A stretch of DNA of 64,000 bases from JACOTK01 sp963743945 (GCA_963743945.1 CAVURO010000008.1:248001-312000); one strand, 5' to 3'; shown: positions 41,757 through 50,727, numbered from the stretch's first letter. The notes: generated from the letters alone by a model not told the origin. Program-made: numbers and translations.

Positions 41757-41850
41757 TCGCCGCCCGGTGTCAGCCCGTTCAGGCGCTGATCGACGGGTGT
41801 CAGCCGGTTCAGGCGTGATCGCCGGGTGGCGGCCGGGTCAGACCTGATCG
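41753..41850 (+). repeat. Imperfect ~30-bp repeats after zur
   Basis: Three related units beginning CTGATCG or GTGATCG at 41753, 41786 and 41815, with a fourth CTGATCG at 41844, span the gap between the convergent zur and hypothetical genes. Each contains a TGA, the first being the zur stop; a GGGTGTCAGCC core recurs with variation. Confidence 0.6.
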
Positions 41851-42905
41851 ACGGCGGAGAACGCCCAGGCGAGCCCCTCGGCGGGGTCCTCGACGGCAAG
41901 GTGCAGATGCCATCCAACCAGGGCATCCTCGGGGAGCCAGAGCGCCCAACGGAGCTCGTCGGCTGCCTCGCCGAGCTCGTCGGGTGACAGAGGTTCGTCG
42001 TCGGGAAGTCCGCTCAGCGCCCGCAAGGCCCACCACGCCCCGAAGCGCCCGAGCGCGCAGCCTCGTCGTCGTCCGTGCGCGCCGCCGCTCGCTCCGGCCC
42101 AGGCAAGGTGGCACAGGGCTTCGGCCGGGCTGACATCGGCCCACCGAACCGACCCCGGCGACGCGACGTCGGCCGGTTGGTGCGCTGAACCCAGAAGCGT
42201 GGCGACGGCTGTCTCCGCGTTGCCCTCGACCACCGTGAAGCCCGCCGCACCGTTCGACCCGACGATCCAGGGCTCGATGAGTGCCCGGAGTGCCGCTTCG
42301 GTGTCGTCGTCGACAAGGATCGAGCCCGCCTCGGCCAGGTGCAGGCCCTTCATCGGAGGCAGTGTCGGGCCGGGGTCCTCGAGGCGATCGGGGTGATAGA
42401 CGGGCAGGCAGTACCGCGGTTCCCACGACTGGAGCCTGAGGGGAAGGTCGATCACGTGCACGCTCGCAAGCGCGTCGGCGCCGGGCTCGGTGTCGAGGGC
42501 CTCGCCACGCATCACCCGCTCATGGGTGAAGAGCGAGGCCGTCGGCCCGGGTTCGAGAAGCGGGGCGATCTCAGCCCATGCATGGGTCGATGCCGAGACC
42601 TCGGTGAGGGGCCCCCAGGCGAATCGTCCTCCGCCGGCGTCCATCGCCTCGGCGGCCCACCGTCCGGGCGCCTCCAGGGCGAGTCGGTACGACGCACGGT
42701 TGGCCGCAGGCCAGAGCTGATGTCCGGTCCGTTCGAAGGCTCCCTGGCACCGTCGTGCGAGCTCGGACAGCTCGTTCCACTCGTGGCCGTCACCGAGGCG
42801 ATCAACCCAGCGCAGCAGCTCATCGAGGTCACCCACGGCGATGGCCTGCTCCACCCCGGCGATGTCGGTCATGGGCAATGGCGAGGTCGGGCGAAGGGAG
42901 GTCAA
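41838..42905 (-). CDS. Hypothetical protein downstream of the SCO1664-family gene
   Basis: A 355-residue soluble protein without a domain I recognise. It is Trp- and Ala-rich with many acidic residues (WNELSELARRCQGAF; GRFGAWWALRALSGLP). It lacks signal or membrane segments. Two starts are possible: TTG 42905, which overlaps the upstream stop as TTGA, or ATG 42872. It is the last gene of a four-gene leftward operon and could be a structural or accessory partner of those proteins. Confidence 0.7.
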   Translation of the reverse strand: MTSLRPTSPLPMTDIAGVEQAIAVGDLDELLRWVDRLGDGHEWNELSELARRCQGAFERTGHQLWPAANRASYRLALEAPGRWAAEAMDAGGGRFAWGPLTEVSASTHAWAEIAPLLEPGPTASLFTHERVMRGEALDTEPGADALASVHVIDLPLRLQSWEPRYCLPVYHPDRLEDPGPTLPPMKGLHLAEAGSILVDDDTEAALRALIEPWIVGSNGAAGFTVVEGNAETAVATLLGSAHQPADVASPGSVRWADVSPAEALCHLAWAGASGGAHGRRRGCALGRFGAWWALRALSGLPDDEPLSPDELGEAADELRWALWLPEDALVGWHLHLAVEDPAEGLAWAFSAVDQV

Positions 42906-43681
42906 ACGAGGGGCCAGGGGTAGCAGCGACCGCTGGGGTCGGCTTCGGGAAAGCCCGCGCGCTCAAGGAGATGCGTGCCGCGACGTCGTATGCCGTCGAT
43001 CTCGTCGTGGGTCAGATAGGGGTCGAGGGGGCCCGGCAAGCCCTCGAGACAGCGCTCGATGTCCCCGAGGAGCCCGGATGGGATGGGCTCACCACCGAAC
43101 TCCCAGATCACGGTGCGAATCTTGGGGTCCGGGTGGAAGCACAGGCCGTTGTCGATCGCGTAGATGTGTTGATCACGGCCCAGGAGGCAGTGCCCGGACT
43201 TGCGATCGGTGTTGTTGATGAGCAGGTCGAAGGCACAGATGGTCCGCAGGGCCTCGTGGTAAACGGGATCCTCGTACAGGGTGAAGTAGTGCTGCTCGAA
43301 GTCGGCATCGACGAATCGCTGCACCGACCCCTCGCCGTGGGGTCCGTCCCGCAGGACGGTCTCGGGCACCAGGCTCCAGCCCAGCATGTCGGAGAGCTCC
43401 CAGGCGGCGACCTCCCGTCGGTAGAGGCCGTCGGGAAAGTCCCAGAGCGGCCGTTCGCCTCTGCCCGGCTTGTACACGCCGTGCATGCGTTCGAGGCCGA
43501 CCGAGTCCCCGTCGGTGGATCCCCCTTGGGCCGATTCCCCGTCCGAACGAGCGAGCTCCACGAGGAACGTCGCGTTCGAGCTCCATGGCATACGTCCCTT
43601 GATCGTGATCTCGCCCGTCCTGAGGAAGCGCAGCAGGTCCGAGGAGCTCAGTGGGGCTTGTGCCCGTTGGTCTTGATGCAT
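42902..43681 (-). CDS. SCO1664-family protein (PI3/4-kinase-like fold)
   Basis: A 259-residue member of the actinobacterial SCO1664 family, distantly related to phosphatidylinositol 3/4-kinases. Visible: VYKPGRGERPLWDFPDGLYR (Lys of the nucleotide site), AFDLLINNTDRKSGHCLLG with an N-x-D-R catalytic-loop-like motif, and YAIDNGLCFH as the DxG-like element. The start overlaps the end of the DUF3090 gene by 34 bp. Kinase activity is plausible from the motifs; the substrate is unknown. Confidence 0.85.
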   Translation of the reverse strand: MHQDQRAQAPLSSSDLLRFLRTGEITIKGRMPWSSNATFLVELARSDGESAQGGSTDGDSVGLERMHGVYKPGRGERPLWDFPDGLYRREVAAWELSDMLGWSLVPETVLRDGPHGEGSVQRFVDADFEQHYFTLYEDPVYHEALRTICAFDLLINNTDRKSGHCLLGRDQHIYAIDNGLCFHPDPKIRTVIWEFGGEPIPSGLLGDIERCLEGLPGPLDPYLTHDEIDGIRRRGTHLLERAGFPEADPSGRCYPWPLV

Positions 43682-44223
43682 ACGTGTCCCTCGGGGTCCA
43701 TGGGGCGTCCGCACAACATGCACGACGGCCTGCCCGCTGAAACGGTCGGACCGGCCTGGCGAATGAACGCAGCGACCTGAGCGGGGGTGAGGCGAAACGA
43801 GGCGGTCGCCCCCTCGATGACGGTGTCGGGGTCGAGCGGCCCTCCCTGATCGAGCGCTCCTCCCGGGTCGAGATCGTCCTGATCGAGATCGTCCTGATCG
43901 AGCGCCGCCATCTCCCGGGCGACGATGATGACCCGTTGGGTGGCCTCGTCGTAGGCCACACCGATCTGGCCGACCACCCATTCGGCGACGGCCGGCTCGA
44001 TGAGGTCGATGTTCGCCGGGATCTCCTGATCCGCAGGGCCCGGAAGGTCGGCGAGCAGGGCGGTCAGGTAGTCGGCAAGCGTTGCCACCTGGAGCTTCTC
44101 GAGACGCAGGGTGAAGACCTGGCTGCCGGCGACGGCCTGGAGATAGAAGACGCGGGAGCCCGGTTCGCCGACGGCGCCGGTGATGAACTGGTCCAGATCG
44201 GGCAGGTCGAACGAGGTGCTCAT
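43648..44223 (-). CDS. DUF3090 family protein
   Basis: A 191-residue protein of the DUF3090 family: the N-terminus gives RVFYLQAVAGSQVFTLRLEK, and the C-terminus has a zinc-ribbon-like CMLCGRPMDPEGHVCIKTNGH. An acidic Asp/Gln/Leu repeat (DQDDLDQDDLDPGG) interrupts the middle, encoded by a short tandem repeat. It always travels with the phosphomutase-like and SCO1664 genes in actinobacteria, and the three overlap here. Function is unknown. Confidence 0.88.
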   Translation of the reverse strand: MSTSFDLPDLDQFITGAVGEPGSRVFYLQAVAGSQVFTLRLEKLQVATLADYLTALLADLPGPADQEIPANIDLIEPAVAEWVVGQIGVAYDEATQRVIIVAREMAALDQDDLDQDDLDPGGALDQGGPLDPDTVIEGATASFRLTPAQVAAFIRQAGPTVSAGRPSCMLCGRPMDPEGHVCIKTNGHKPH

Positions 44224-44834
44224 GACGGGCGCAGGCCCGACAACGGTCCGGTGAGGGAGTTCACCGTCAGCACGGTCGGGCCGTGGCCGGCCAGGCTGAT
44301 CGCCGTGACCGAGCACGGGGAGATGACGATGCGTTGAAAGAGGTCGAGGTGGGTTCCCAGTGCGTGGGCCACCGCCGCCTTGATGGGGTCGGCGTGGGAT
44401 ACGGCGATCACGACGCCGCCCCGGTGCCGTTCGGCGAGCTTGGCCAGCGCGGCCGTGATGCGGGTCTGCATCTCGGTGAAGGACTCACCACCCGGGAAGC
44501 GGAACCCACTCGGGTGACGCTGCACCCTCGTCCAATCGGGAAGCTTCATCAGCTTCTTCAACGGCTCCCCCGTCCAGTCACCGAAATCGCACTCGATGAG
44601 ACCGCGCTCGATGACGACCCTGGTGGCGACCGCCTTGCCGATCGGCTTTGCCGTCTCCCGGGTGCGCTCCAGGGGCGAGGCATAGACCGCGGCGATGCGT
44701 TCGAGGTCGGCGAGGCGATCGGCGACCGCCTGCGCCTGGGCCAGGCCCTCGTCACCGAGATGGAGACCGGGGGCTCGTCCCGGAAGGGTTGTGCCGGTGG
44801 TCGGGGTGACGCCGTGGCGCACGAGCAGCACCAA
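44220..44834 (-). CDS. MSMEG_4193-family phosphomutase-like protein
   Basis: A 204-residue histidine phosphatase superfamily protein. The catalytic LVRHGVTPTT is at the N-terminus, ASPLERTRETA holds the second Arg, and VVIAVSHADPIKAAVAH the second His. It heads the DUF3090/SCO1664 operon with a 4-bp overlap. The start is TTG 44834 or GTG 44831, both directly before the RHG motif. It is divergent from the uracil-DNA glycosylase gene across 52 bp. Confidence 0.87.
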   Translation of the reverse strand: MVLLVRHGVTPTTGTTLPGRAPGLHLGDEGLAQAQAVADRLADLERIAAVYASPLERTRETAKPIGKAVATRVVIERGLIECDFGDWTGEPLKKLMKLPDWTRVQRHPSGFRFPGGESFTEMQTRITAALAKLAERHRGGVVIAVSHADPIKAAVAHALGTHLDLFQRIVISPCSVTAISLAGHGPTVLTVNSLTGPLSGLRPS

Positions 44835-44886
44835 GGTGCTCGGCTCGGGGGCTGCGGGCTTTCGGGAACGTGCAGATGGGGTCGCG

Positions 44887-45573
44887 ATGATGCCAACCTA
44901 CCGTGTGGCACGACGCGAGCTTCAACAGGTGCATGACGAGGTCGTTTCCTGTCGGGCCTGTCCCCGACTCGTGACCTGGCGTGAACAGGTCGCCGCGGAG
45001 CGTCGTGCCGCGTACGCGAACGAGACGTACTGGGGCCGGCCGGTGCCAGGCTTCGGTGACCCTTCGGCGTCGTTGCTCGTGGTGGGCCTTGCTCCGGCGG
45101 CGCACGGGGGCAATCGGACGGGGCGTATCTTCACCGGCGACCGATCGGGGGACTGGCTCTTTCGGGCCATGTGGCGTGCCGGCTTCGCGAATCAGCCCAC
45201 GAGCGTCGATCGAGACGACGGCCTGGTCCTGAAGGACGCCTATGTGTGTGCTGCGGTGCGCTGCGCTCCGCCCGCGAACAAGCCCACATCCACCGAGTTG
45301 GCCACGTGCCTGGCCTATCTCGAACGCGAGTGGGCGGCGCTCGATCGGGTGCACGTCGTGGTGGTGCTGGGGGCCTTCGCCCACCGGGCGCTGACCTCCA
45401 TGCTGGGGCTGAGCCCGCGACCCGCCTTCGGTCACGGCGTGGAGATCGGGGTGGCCGACGGACGGGTGCTGATCTGCTCGTATCACCCGAGCCAACAGAA
45501 CACCTTCACGGGCAGGCTCACCGAGCCCATGTTCGACGCGGTCTTCGCCCGTGCCCGTGCGCTCGTCACCTGA
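44887..45573 (+). CDS. Uracil-DNA glycosylase, family 5 (UDGb)
   Basis: A 228-residue DNA repair glycosylase. The N-terminal Fe-S ligands lie in SCRACPRL, and the active-site block VGLAPAAHGGNRTGRIFTGD is diagnostic of family 5; the second motif is CSYHPSQQNTFTG. Family 5 enzymes remove uracil and related deaminated bases and are typical of high-GC and thermophilic organisms. ATG 44887 or 44890 both fit. The stop is followed by a 17-bp repeat containing TGA. Confidence 0.9.
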   Translation: MMPTYRVARRELQQVHDEVVSCRACPRLVTWREQVAAERRAAYANETYWGRPVPGFGDPSASLLVVGLAPAAHGGNRTGRIFTGDRSGDWLFRAMWRAGFANQPTSVDRDDGLVLKDAYVCAAVRCAPPANKPTSTELATCLAYLEREWAALDRVHVVVVLGAFAHRALTSMLGLSPRPAFGHGVEIGVADGRVLICSYHPSQQNTFTGRLTEPMFDAVFARARALVT

Positions 45574-45620
45574 GGGGATCGGTCATCTGAGGAGATCGGT
45601 CATCTGAGGAGATCGGTCGC
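45570..45620 (+). repeat. 17-bp tandem repeat starting at the udg stop codon
   Basis: Three consecutive 17-bp units (CTGAGGGGATCGGTCAT, CTGAGGAGATCGGTCAT, CTGAGGAGATCGGTCGC) begin with the TGA of the glycosylase gene. The 17-bp period puts a TGA in each of the three frames. The downstream gene is convergent, so coupling to it cannot be the reason. Confidence 0.85.
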
Positions 45621-45663
45621 CGGGGGCACCGCCTGGCGCCCGGGGCGCGGTTCGCCCGCCGAC

Positions 45664-46476
45664 TCAGCCGGTGAACAGCGCGGTGATCTCACCGGCGGCG
45701 TACACGATGGCGATGAGGCCGAGGAAGTAGGCGACGATGCGCCGCAGACGGGCGTCGCTGGTTCGCAGGGCGAGGGTCGAGCCGAGTCGGGCGCTCGGTA
45801 TCACCGTCAGGGTGAGGAAGCCGGCGACCCGCCAGTCGATGTGGCCGAGCAGGGCGTGGGTGACGGTGCCCGGGATGGCGAAGGCCGCCACACAGGCGAG
45901 CGACGTGCCGATGGCCGATTTGATGGACATCTTCGCCATCTGGTGAAAGGCGGGCACCATGACGAGACCGCCGCCGACGCCCAGCAGCCCACTCATGGCG
46001 CCGGCGAGCACCCCGACGCCGGCGAGCCGGATCCTGGTGCCGGAGCGATCGTCGGCCTGGTCGCGGGCCTGGTCGGCGCCCGACTCGACGGTCTCGCTGG
46101 AGGTGTCCGGTCGGCCCATGCGCACCGCGGTGACGCCCAACAACACCGCGGTGATGATCATCAGCGGATGGCCGTCGCCGGGAACGACGTCGCTCAACAA
46201 CCCGCCGGCGACCGATGCCAACATGCCGGTCGGCACCGTGAGGACGACGGCGTTCCAGCTGATGAGTCCCGCGGCCCGGTACCGGTGCGCGCCGGCGAGC
46301 GCCGTGGGCAGGATGGAGGGCAGGGTCGTGCCCACGGCCGTCAGGGCAGGGACGCCCAGCAGACGGATGCCCGGCGTCGAGACCACCGCTCCACCGACAC
46401 CGAACGCTCCCGAGAGCACCCCGGTGGCGATGCCCACGACGGCGGTGAGCGCGTCGCGCAGGGGCCCGACGTCCAT
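45664..46476 (-). CDS. TSUP/TauE-SafE family permease
   Basis: A 270-residue membrane protein with two related halves, each with the TSUP glycine motif (GVLSGAFGVGGAVVSTP near residue 25; GAMSGLLGVGGGLVMVP near residue 165), about eight helices and a charged central loop. This family exports or imports organosulfur anions such as sulfite or sulfoacetate. Its start abuts the stop of the F420-type beta subunit gene, so the two may be one unit. The substrate is not inferable. Confidence 0.85.
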   Translation of the reverse strand: MDVGPLRDALTAVVGIATGVLSGAFGVGGAVVSTPGIRLLGVPALTAVGTTLPSILPTALAGAHRYRAAGLISWNAVVLTVPTGMLASVAGGLLSDVVPGDGHPLMIITAVLLGVTAVRMGRPDTSSETVESGADQARDQADDRSGTRIRLAGVGVLAGAMSGLLGVGGGLVMVPAFHQMAKMSIKSAIGTSLACVAAFAIPGTVTHALLGHIDWRVAGFLTLTVIPSARLGSTLALRTSDARLRRIVAYFLGLIAIVYAAGEITALFTG

Positions 46477-47622
46477 CTACGAGGTCGGGAGGACGCCCGG
46501 AGCAGCCACGGCGGTCTCGGGCCAGCGCTTGCGGCTCTTGGCCGAGAGCTTGCGCATCAGGGCGATGGCCCCGGGGTCGTCGTCGCCGGGGCGCACCTGG
46601 ATGGTCCCGTCGGCGACCATGGCATCCATGATCTCCCGACCCGTGTCGGTGCGAACGATCGTCAGCGTCCAGTCGTTGAAGGCGCCGATGCCGCCGGTGG
46701 AGATGTCGGCGTGCTCGGCGGCGAAATCCGGGCACGCGTTGCACCCCTCCCGCGTCCAGGCATGGCATTCCTTGAGGGGAACCTCGTGGTAGTCGCCGTT
46801 GCGCATCCAGATCTGGAAGACGCCCTTGATGTTCATCTTCACGATGTCGGCACGCAGGAGGCCGTACTTCGCCTCGAAGAGCTCGGGGAAGATGGCGTCA
46901 TCGAAGGTCTTTGAGCACAACAGGCCGATGTTGAGCGCGAAGCGCCGTGCCGACTTGCCGGTCTTGCGGCTCTTCATGATGGGGGGAACCGAGCTCTGGC
47001 AGCTCATGCCGACCATCGCCAGGCGCTCGTGGCCGGCTTCGATGGCGTCGCGGTAGGCCAACGTGTTGGCCGAGTAGGTGTAGCGACTTCCTGCCGCGGC
47101 AAGGACCTGGTCACGGTTGCTCGCCACACCCGGGATCGCCTTCCAGGTGGCCCCGTCTCCTTCGAGGTACGAGACCAGCGCGGCGTCGATGACCTCGTGT
47201 TCCAGGGCCCAGATGAGGATGGCAGACACCAGCCCGCCGTCCTGGCCGAGTTGGTGGACCCGGTCGTCACTTGCCCGTGCCAACACGATGTCCTTGGTGA
47301 TCCCGGCGACCTCGTGGGCCTCCCGTGGACGGTCGAACAACAACGTGTCGGCCTCCAGCTCCCAGGCTCGAAAGCGGGGGCACGCACGTGTGCACAGGGT
47401 GCAACCCCGGTCGCCGTGGCCACAGCCCGCAGGGCCTCCCTCCTCCTCGAGGTGGAACGGCTTGTAGTGGCCTTCACCGTCGTCGTAACCCAGCACGTCA
47501 TGGGGACAGGCGATGACGCAACCGGCGCATCCCGTGCAGAGTCCGGAGGTGACCACCTCGTCGAAGAGGTGGGCCCAATGAGGCTTGTCAACGGCGGCTT
47601 TGTCGGGGGCCATGGTGGGCAT
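46477..47622 (-). CDS. Coenzyme F420 hydrogenase/dehydrogenase beta-subunit family protein
   Basis: A 381-residue FrhB-type flavo-iron-sulfur protein. The N-terminus contains a ferredoxin-like set (GLCTGCAGCVIACPHDVLG and GDRGCTLCTRACPRF), then the FrhB N-domain (GQDGGLVSAILIWALE) and C-domain (MVGMSCQSSVPP; KECHAWTREGCNACPDF). FrhB-type proteins transfer electrons between F420, flavin and Fe-S centres. ATG 47622 or 47613 can be the start. It adjoins a TSUP permease; the redox partner is unknown. F420 is common in actinobacteria, so an F420-dependent activity is plausible. Confidence 0.87.
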   Translation of the reverse strand: MPTMAPDKAAVDKPHWAHLFDEVVTSGLCTGCAGCVIACPHDVLGYDDGEGHYKPFHLEEEGGPAGCGHGDRGCTLCTRACPRFRAWELEADTLLFDRPREAHEVAGITKDIVLARASDDRVHQLGQDGGLVSAILIWALEHEVIDAALVSYLEGDGATWKAIPGVASNRDQVLAAAGSRYTYSANTLAYRDAIEAGHERLAMVGMSCQSSVPPIMKSRKTGKSARRFALNIGLLCSKTFDDAIFPELFEAKYGLLRADIVKMNIKGVFQIWMRNGDYHEVPLKECHAWTREGCNACPDFAAEHADISTGGIGAFNDWTLTIVRTDTGREIMDAMVADGTIQVRPGDDDPGAIALMRKLSAKSRKRWPETAVAAPGVLPTS

Positions 47623-47831
47623 GTTATCGACGAACGGCCGCAGGGCCCGGCCCGATCTGTCGCATTCGGGCGAATTGTCCGAGGGCATTACGGACATTCC
47701 CCACGAAATGCGGCGCATTCCCTCAAGGCGGCCCGGCCACGGACCGTAGTACTTCATGTCCGGCACCTTCGGCCCGGCAAACGACTTCCTTCATCACTCC
47801 ATCTCGTCACAGCAACAAGGGAGACCTCAGC

Positions 47832-49655
47832 ATGCGTTCGAAGCCCGCCATCATCGCGGTTGTCCTGCTCACGGCGCTCACGGCGTCGACCGCATTCGAC
47901 TCGATGGCGAACGCGTCCTACGGCGAGAGTGGCGGGGGGATCCCGGTGGCCGTGCTGGTGGACTCGAACGGCGCGGCTTCGGGCGGACTCGAGCTCGACA
48001 TCGTCATGGCCGATTCGAAGCGTGACGCCAGGCGCGAGATCGACCGCCTCGAGGATCAGAAGGGGGTCGTGGGGGCAAGCACCCCGCAACGGGTATCCAT
48101 CATGGAAGCGGTCGGCGCCCAGGCATCCAACGACCAGCACCGGCCCTCCCAGTGGAGCCTGAATCGTCTCAACATCGAGCAGGCGTGGGGCACGAGCCGG
48201 GGCGGCGGCGTGATCGTCGCGGTGATCGACACGGGCGTGATGACCAACCATCCCGATCTCTCCGGACGTATCGCCCGCAGCAACGGCGCCGTGTTGGGGG
48301 CGAACTTCGTCGGCTGGCAGGCGGCGCACCCCGGCGCCTCGATCCCCCTTGATGGCTCACCCATCGGTGCGATGTCGAATGCCGAGGCTGCCGTGCAGGA
48401 CGGACAGGGCCACGGGACTCATGTGGCCGGGATCGTTGCTGCGCAATCGGACAACGTCGAAGGCGTCGCAGGGGTTGCACCCGATGCGATGATCATGCCG
48501 GTCAAGGTTCTCGACGACAGCGGCGCCGGCGACACGCGTGACGTGGCGGCGGGCATCGTCTGGGCCGTGCAGAACGGCGCCCAGGTCGTCAATCTCTCCC
48601 TCGGTGGTCCCGGCGAGGACGTCGCGGTCACCGGCGCGATCCGGTATGCGATCGATCGGGGGGTCAGCGTCTTCGCCGCCGCGGGCAACTGTGGCAGCGG
48701 AGGCGGAGGCTGCCCCGGCGTGAGCGCTCCCCTGCATCCAGCGGCGTCACTTCCGGAATCGGGAGCGATGGCGGTGGCGGCGACCGGACCTGGTGACGAG
48801 TGGGCCTCGTTCTCCAACCAGGGCGCCTATGTGGACGTGGCCGCTCCGGGGGCCTCCATCCTCTCGACCTGCAACCCGTCCTCGACGATCGGGGCGGCCA
48901 CCGGCGGCGGGTTCTACTGTTGGCTGCAGGGAACATCCATGGCAACACCCGCCGCGGCGGGTGTTGCGGCTCTGCTGAAATCACAGGCGCCGTCCCGTTC
49001 GGCCGTGGAGATCACCTCGGTCATCGCTCAGAGCGCCACCGACCTGGGCACGCCTGGCCACGACGCCGTATTCGGGGCGGGTCTCGTGAATCCGACCGTC
49101 GCGCTGGCGGTGGGTACCGCGACGACGGCCACGGTCCCGAACCCACCGCTCATCACCGGTGCCCAGTTGGGCGACGGGCGGATCGGCCTGGAGTTCGTGA
49201 GCCAGGGTGATGGCGGCAGTCCGATATCCGGCTATCTGGTTGCTGCCGACCCGGGTGGCGCCCTCGTCCTGGGTGCGGGTCCGGTGATCTGGGTCGAAGG
49301 GCTGACCAACGGCGTCCCCTACACGTTCCGGGTGGCGGCCTTCAACGCGGTCGGCGCCAGTGGTCCCTCGGGCGTTTCGGTGCCGCTGATCACCGCGGCG
49401 GCGGGGCCGGTCAAGGTGGTCGGCGACGAGGTGTGGCTCGACTTCGACGACAACCTTGCCCGGAAGAGGGTCTCGGTCCAGGCCCTTGTCGAGGTGCGCC
49501 GCGGGCGGCGCGTCCGTCAGGTCTGGCGCGCAGTCGCCTCGGCCCGCCTGGACAGGGCGGGCAACGGGGGGGCCGGTCTGCGATTCGGTGTCGGTCCGGG
49601 AACCGAGGTTCGCACACTCGTCGGACGCCGGGTGGTCGACCAGTTCATCGCCTAG
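47832..49655 (+). CDS. Secreted subtilisin-like (S8) peptidase with fibronectin III domain
   Basis: A 607-residue exported protease. A signal peptide is visible (IIAVVLLTALTASTAFDSMANA), followed by a short propeptide and the S8 domain with Asp133 (VIDTGVMTNHPDL), His194 (GHGTHVAG) and Ser369 (GTSMATPA). A C-terminal fibronectin type III domain covers about 435-520 (PNPPLITGAQLGDGRIGLEF to VSVPLI), then a basic tail. AAGGGAG is well placed before ATG 47832. It differs from the subtilase at 8.4 kb in lacking the Lys/Ala repeats and TIG domain. Confidence 0.88.
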   Translation: MRSKPAIIAVVLLTALTASTAFDSMANASYGESGGGIPVAVLVDSNGAASGGLELDIVMADSKRDARREIDRLEDQKGVVGASTPQRVSIMEAVGAQASNDQHRPSQWSLNRLNIEQAWGTSRGGGVIVAVIDTGVMTNHPDLSGRIARSNGAVLGANFVGWQAAHPGASIPLDGSPIGAMSNAEAAVQDGQGHGTHVAGIVAAQSDNVEGVAGVAPDAMIMPVKVLDDSGAGDTRDVAAGIVWAVQNGAQVVNLSLGGPGEDVAVTGAIRYAIDRGVSVFAAAGNCGSGGGGCPGVSAPLHPAASLPESGAMAVAATGPGDEWASFSNQGAYVDVAAPGASILSTCNPSSTIGAATGGGFYCWLQGTSMATPAAAGVAALLKSQAPSRSAVEITSVIAQSATDLGTPGHDAVFGAGLVNPTVALAVGTATTATVPNPPLITGAQLGDGRIGLEFVSQGDGGSPISGYLVAADPGGALVLGAGPVIWVEGLTNGVPYTFRVAAFNAVGASGPSGVSVPLITAAAGPVKVVGDEVWLDFDDNLARKRVSVQALVEVRRGRRVRQVWRAVASARLDRAGNGGAGLRFGVGPGTEVRTLVGRRVVDQFIA

Positions 49656-49732
49656 GTGGCTGACGTCGACGTCGGGTCAGGTTTCGAAGTCGGGTCGGAG
49701 GACCTGAAGTCGGCATCCGACGGGCCATCTAC

Positions 49733-49761
49733 TTGTGTTAGGCATGCTAAACATCTAGAGT
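49733..49761 (+). promoter_or_regulatory. FTR1 promoter with DtxR/IdeR-like box
   Basis: TTGTGT (49733-49738), a 17-bp spacer and TAGAGT (49756-49761) form a promoter whose -10 ends 6 bases before the ATG at 49768, i.e. a leaderless start. Between the hexamers lies TTAGGCATGCTAA (49738-49750), a near-palindrome resembling half of the IdeR/DtxR consensus. Binding there would block RNA polymerase when iron is sufficient. Confidence 0.55.
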
Positions 49762-49767
49762 GAAGGG

Positions 49768-50727
49768 ATGTTCTCCAACTTCCTCATCGGTCTTCGCGAA
49801 GGGCTCGAGGCAAGCCTGGTGGTCGGCATCCTTGTCGCCTACCTGGTCAAGACCGGCAACCGTGCGCGATTGGCCCCCATCTGGCTGGGCGTGGCCATGG
49901 CCGTCGGCATCAGCCTGGGCTTCGGCGCCGTGTTGCAGTTCACCTCGCAGAACCTGTCCTTCAAGGCCCAGGAGACCTTTGGTGGGGTGATGTCGATCGT
50001 GGCCGTCGCCCTGGTGACCACGATGGTCTTCTGGATGAGGCGGACCTCCCACCGCATGTCGGCCGAGCTCGGCGGAAAGCTCGACGCGGCGCTCGCGGTC
50101 GGGCCATGGGCGCTCGCCGTCACCGCCTGCATCGCCGTCGGTCGCGAGGGTTTGGAGACGGCGCTGTTCCTGTGGGCAAACGTCGATGCCGCCGAACGTA
50201 CGATGACCCCGCTCATCGGTGGCTTCAGCGGCATCGCCGTCGCCGTGGTCCTCGGGTGGCTGATCTACCGGCGGGCCGTCAAGATCAATCTCGTTCGTTT
50301 CTTCCGCTGGACCGGTGCGGCACTCGTGGTGATCGCTGCGGGCGTGCTCGCCTATGGCGTCCACGATCTGCAGGAGGCGAACCTCATCGGTGGGCTCAAC
50401 ACCGTGGCCTACGACATCTCGGGTTGGTACGACGTCTCGGCGTGGTACGGGGCGCTGCTCAAGGGCGTGTTCAACTTCTCGCCCAAGCCCAGCGCTGCGG
50501 AGGCGATCGTCTACCTCGCCTACCTGTTGCCCGTCATGACGCTCTTCCTCCGCCCTGCCGACCGTGTCGGAGCGAAGCCTGCGCCTCGGACGATCGATCT
50601 GTCCGATTCCGATTCCGGTGCGTCGGCCGATCAGGCCGCCGTGCTGGTTACCCCGGCGGTCTCGCAGCCCGTCGTACCGGCACCCATGAGGGGCTCGGCG
50701 TCGCATCGTTTCCGTTCGACGACCTGA
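49768..50727 (+). CDS. efeU: FTR1-family iron permease (EfeU-like)
   Basis: A 319-residue membrane protein with seven predicted helices and both REGLE iron motifs: R10-E11-G-L-E near the N-terminus and REGLE starting at residue 126. The C-terminal 60 residues form a Ser/Pro-rich soluble tail. FTR1/EfeU proteins take up Fe3+ after oxidation of Fe2+. An IdeR-like box lies in its promoter. It is followed after 64 bp by a cupredoxin lipoprotein, but no EfeB peroxidase or EfeO peptidase-M75 domain is seen. Confidence 0.9.
   Translation: MFSNFLIGLREGLEASLVVGILVAYLVKTGNRARLAPIWLGVAMAVGISLGFGAVLQFTSQNLSFKAQETFGGVMSIVAVALVTTMVFWMRRTSHRMSAELGGKLDAALAVGPWALAVTACIAVGREGLETALFLWANVDAAERTMTPLIGGFSGIAVAVVLGWLIYRRAVKINLVRFFRWTGAALVVIAAGVLAYGVHDLQEANLIGGLNTVAYDISGWYDVSAWYGALLKGVFNFSPKPSAAEAIVYLAYLLPVMTLFLRPADRVGAKPAPRTIDLSDSDSGASADQAAVLVTPAVSQPVVPAPMRGSASHRFRSTT

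Noticed and set aside
43860..43905. Repeat of GAGATCGTCCTGATC as a regulatory element
   Set aside because: It is inside the DUF3090 coding sequence and encodes the DQDDL repeat in frame.
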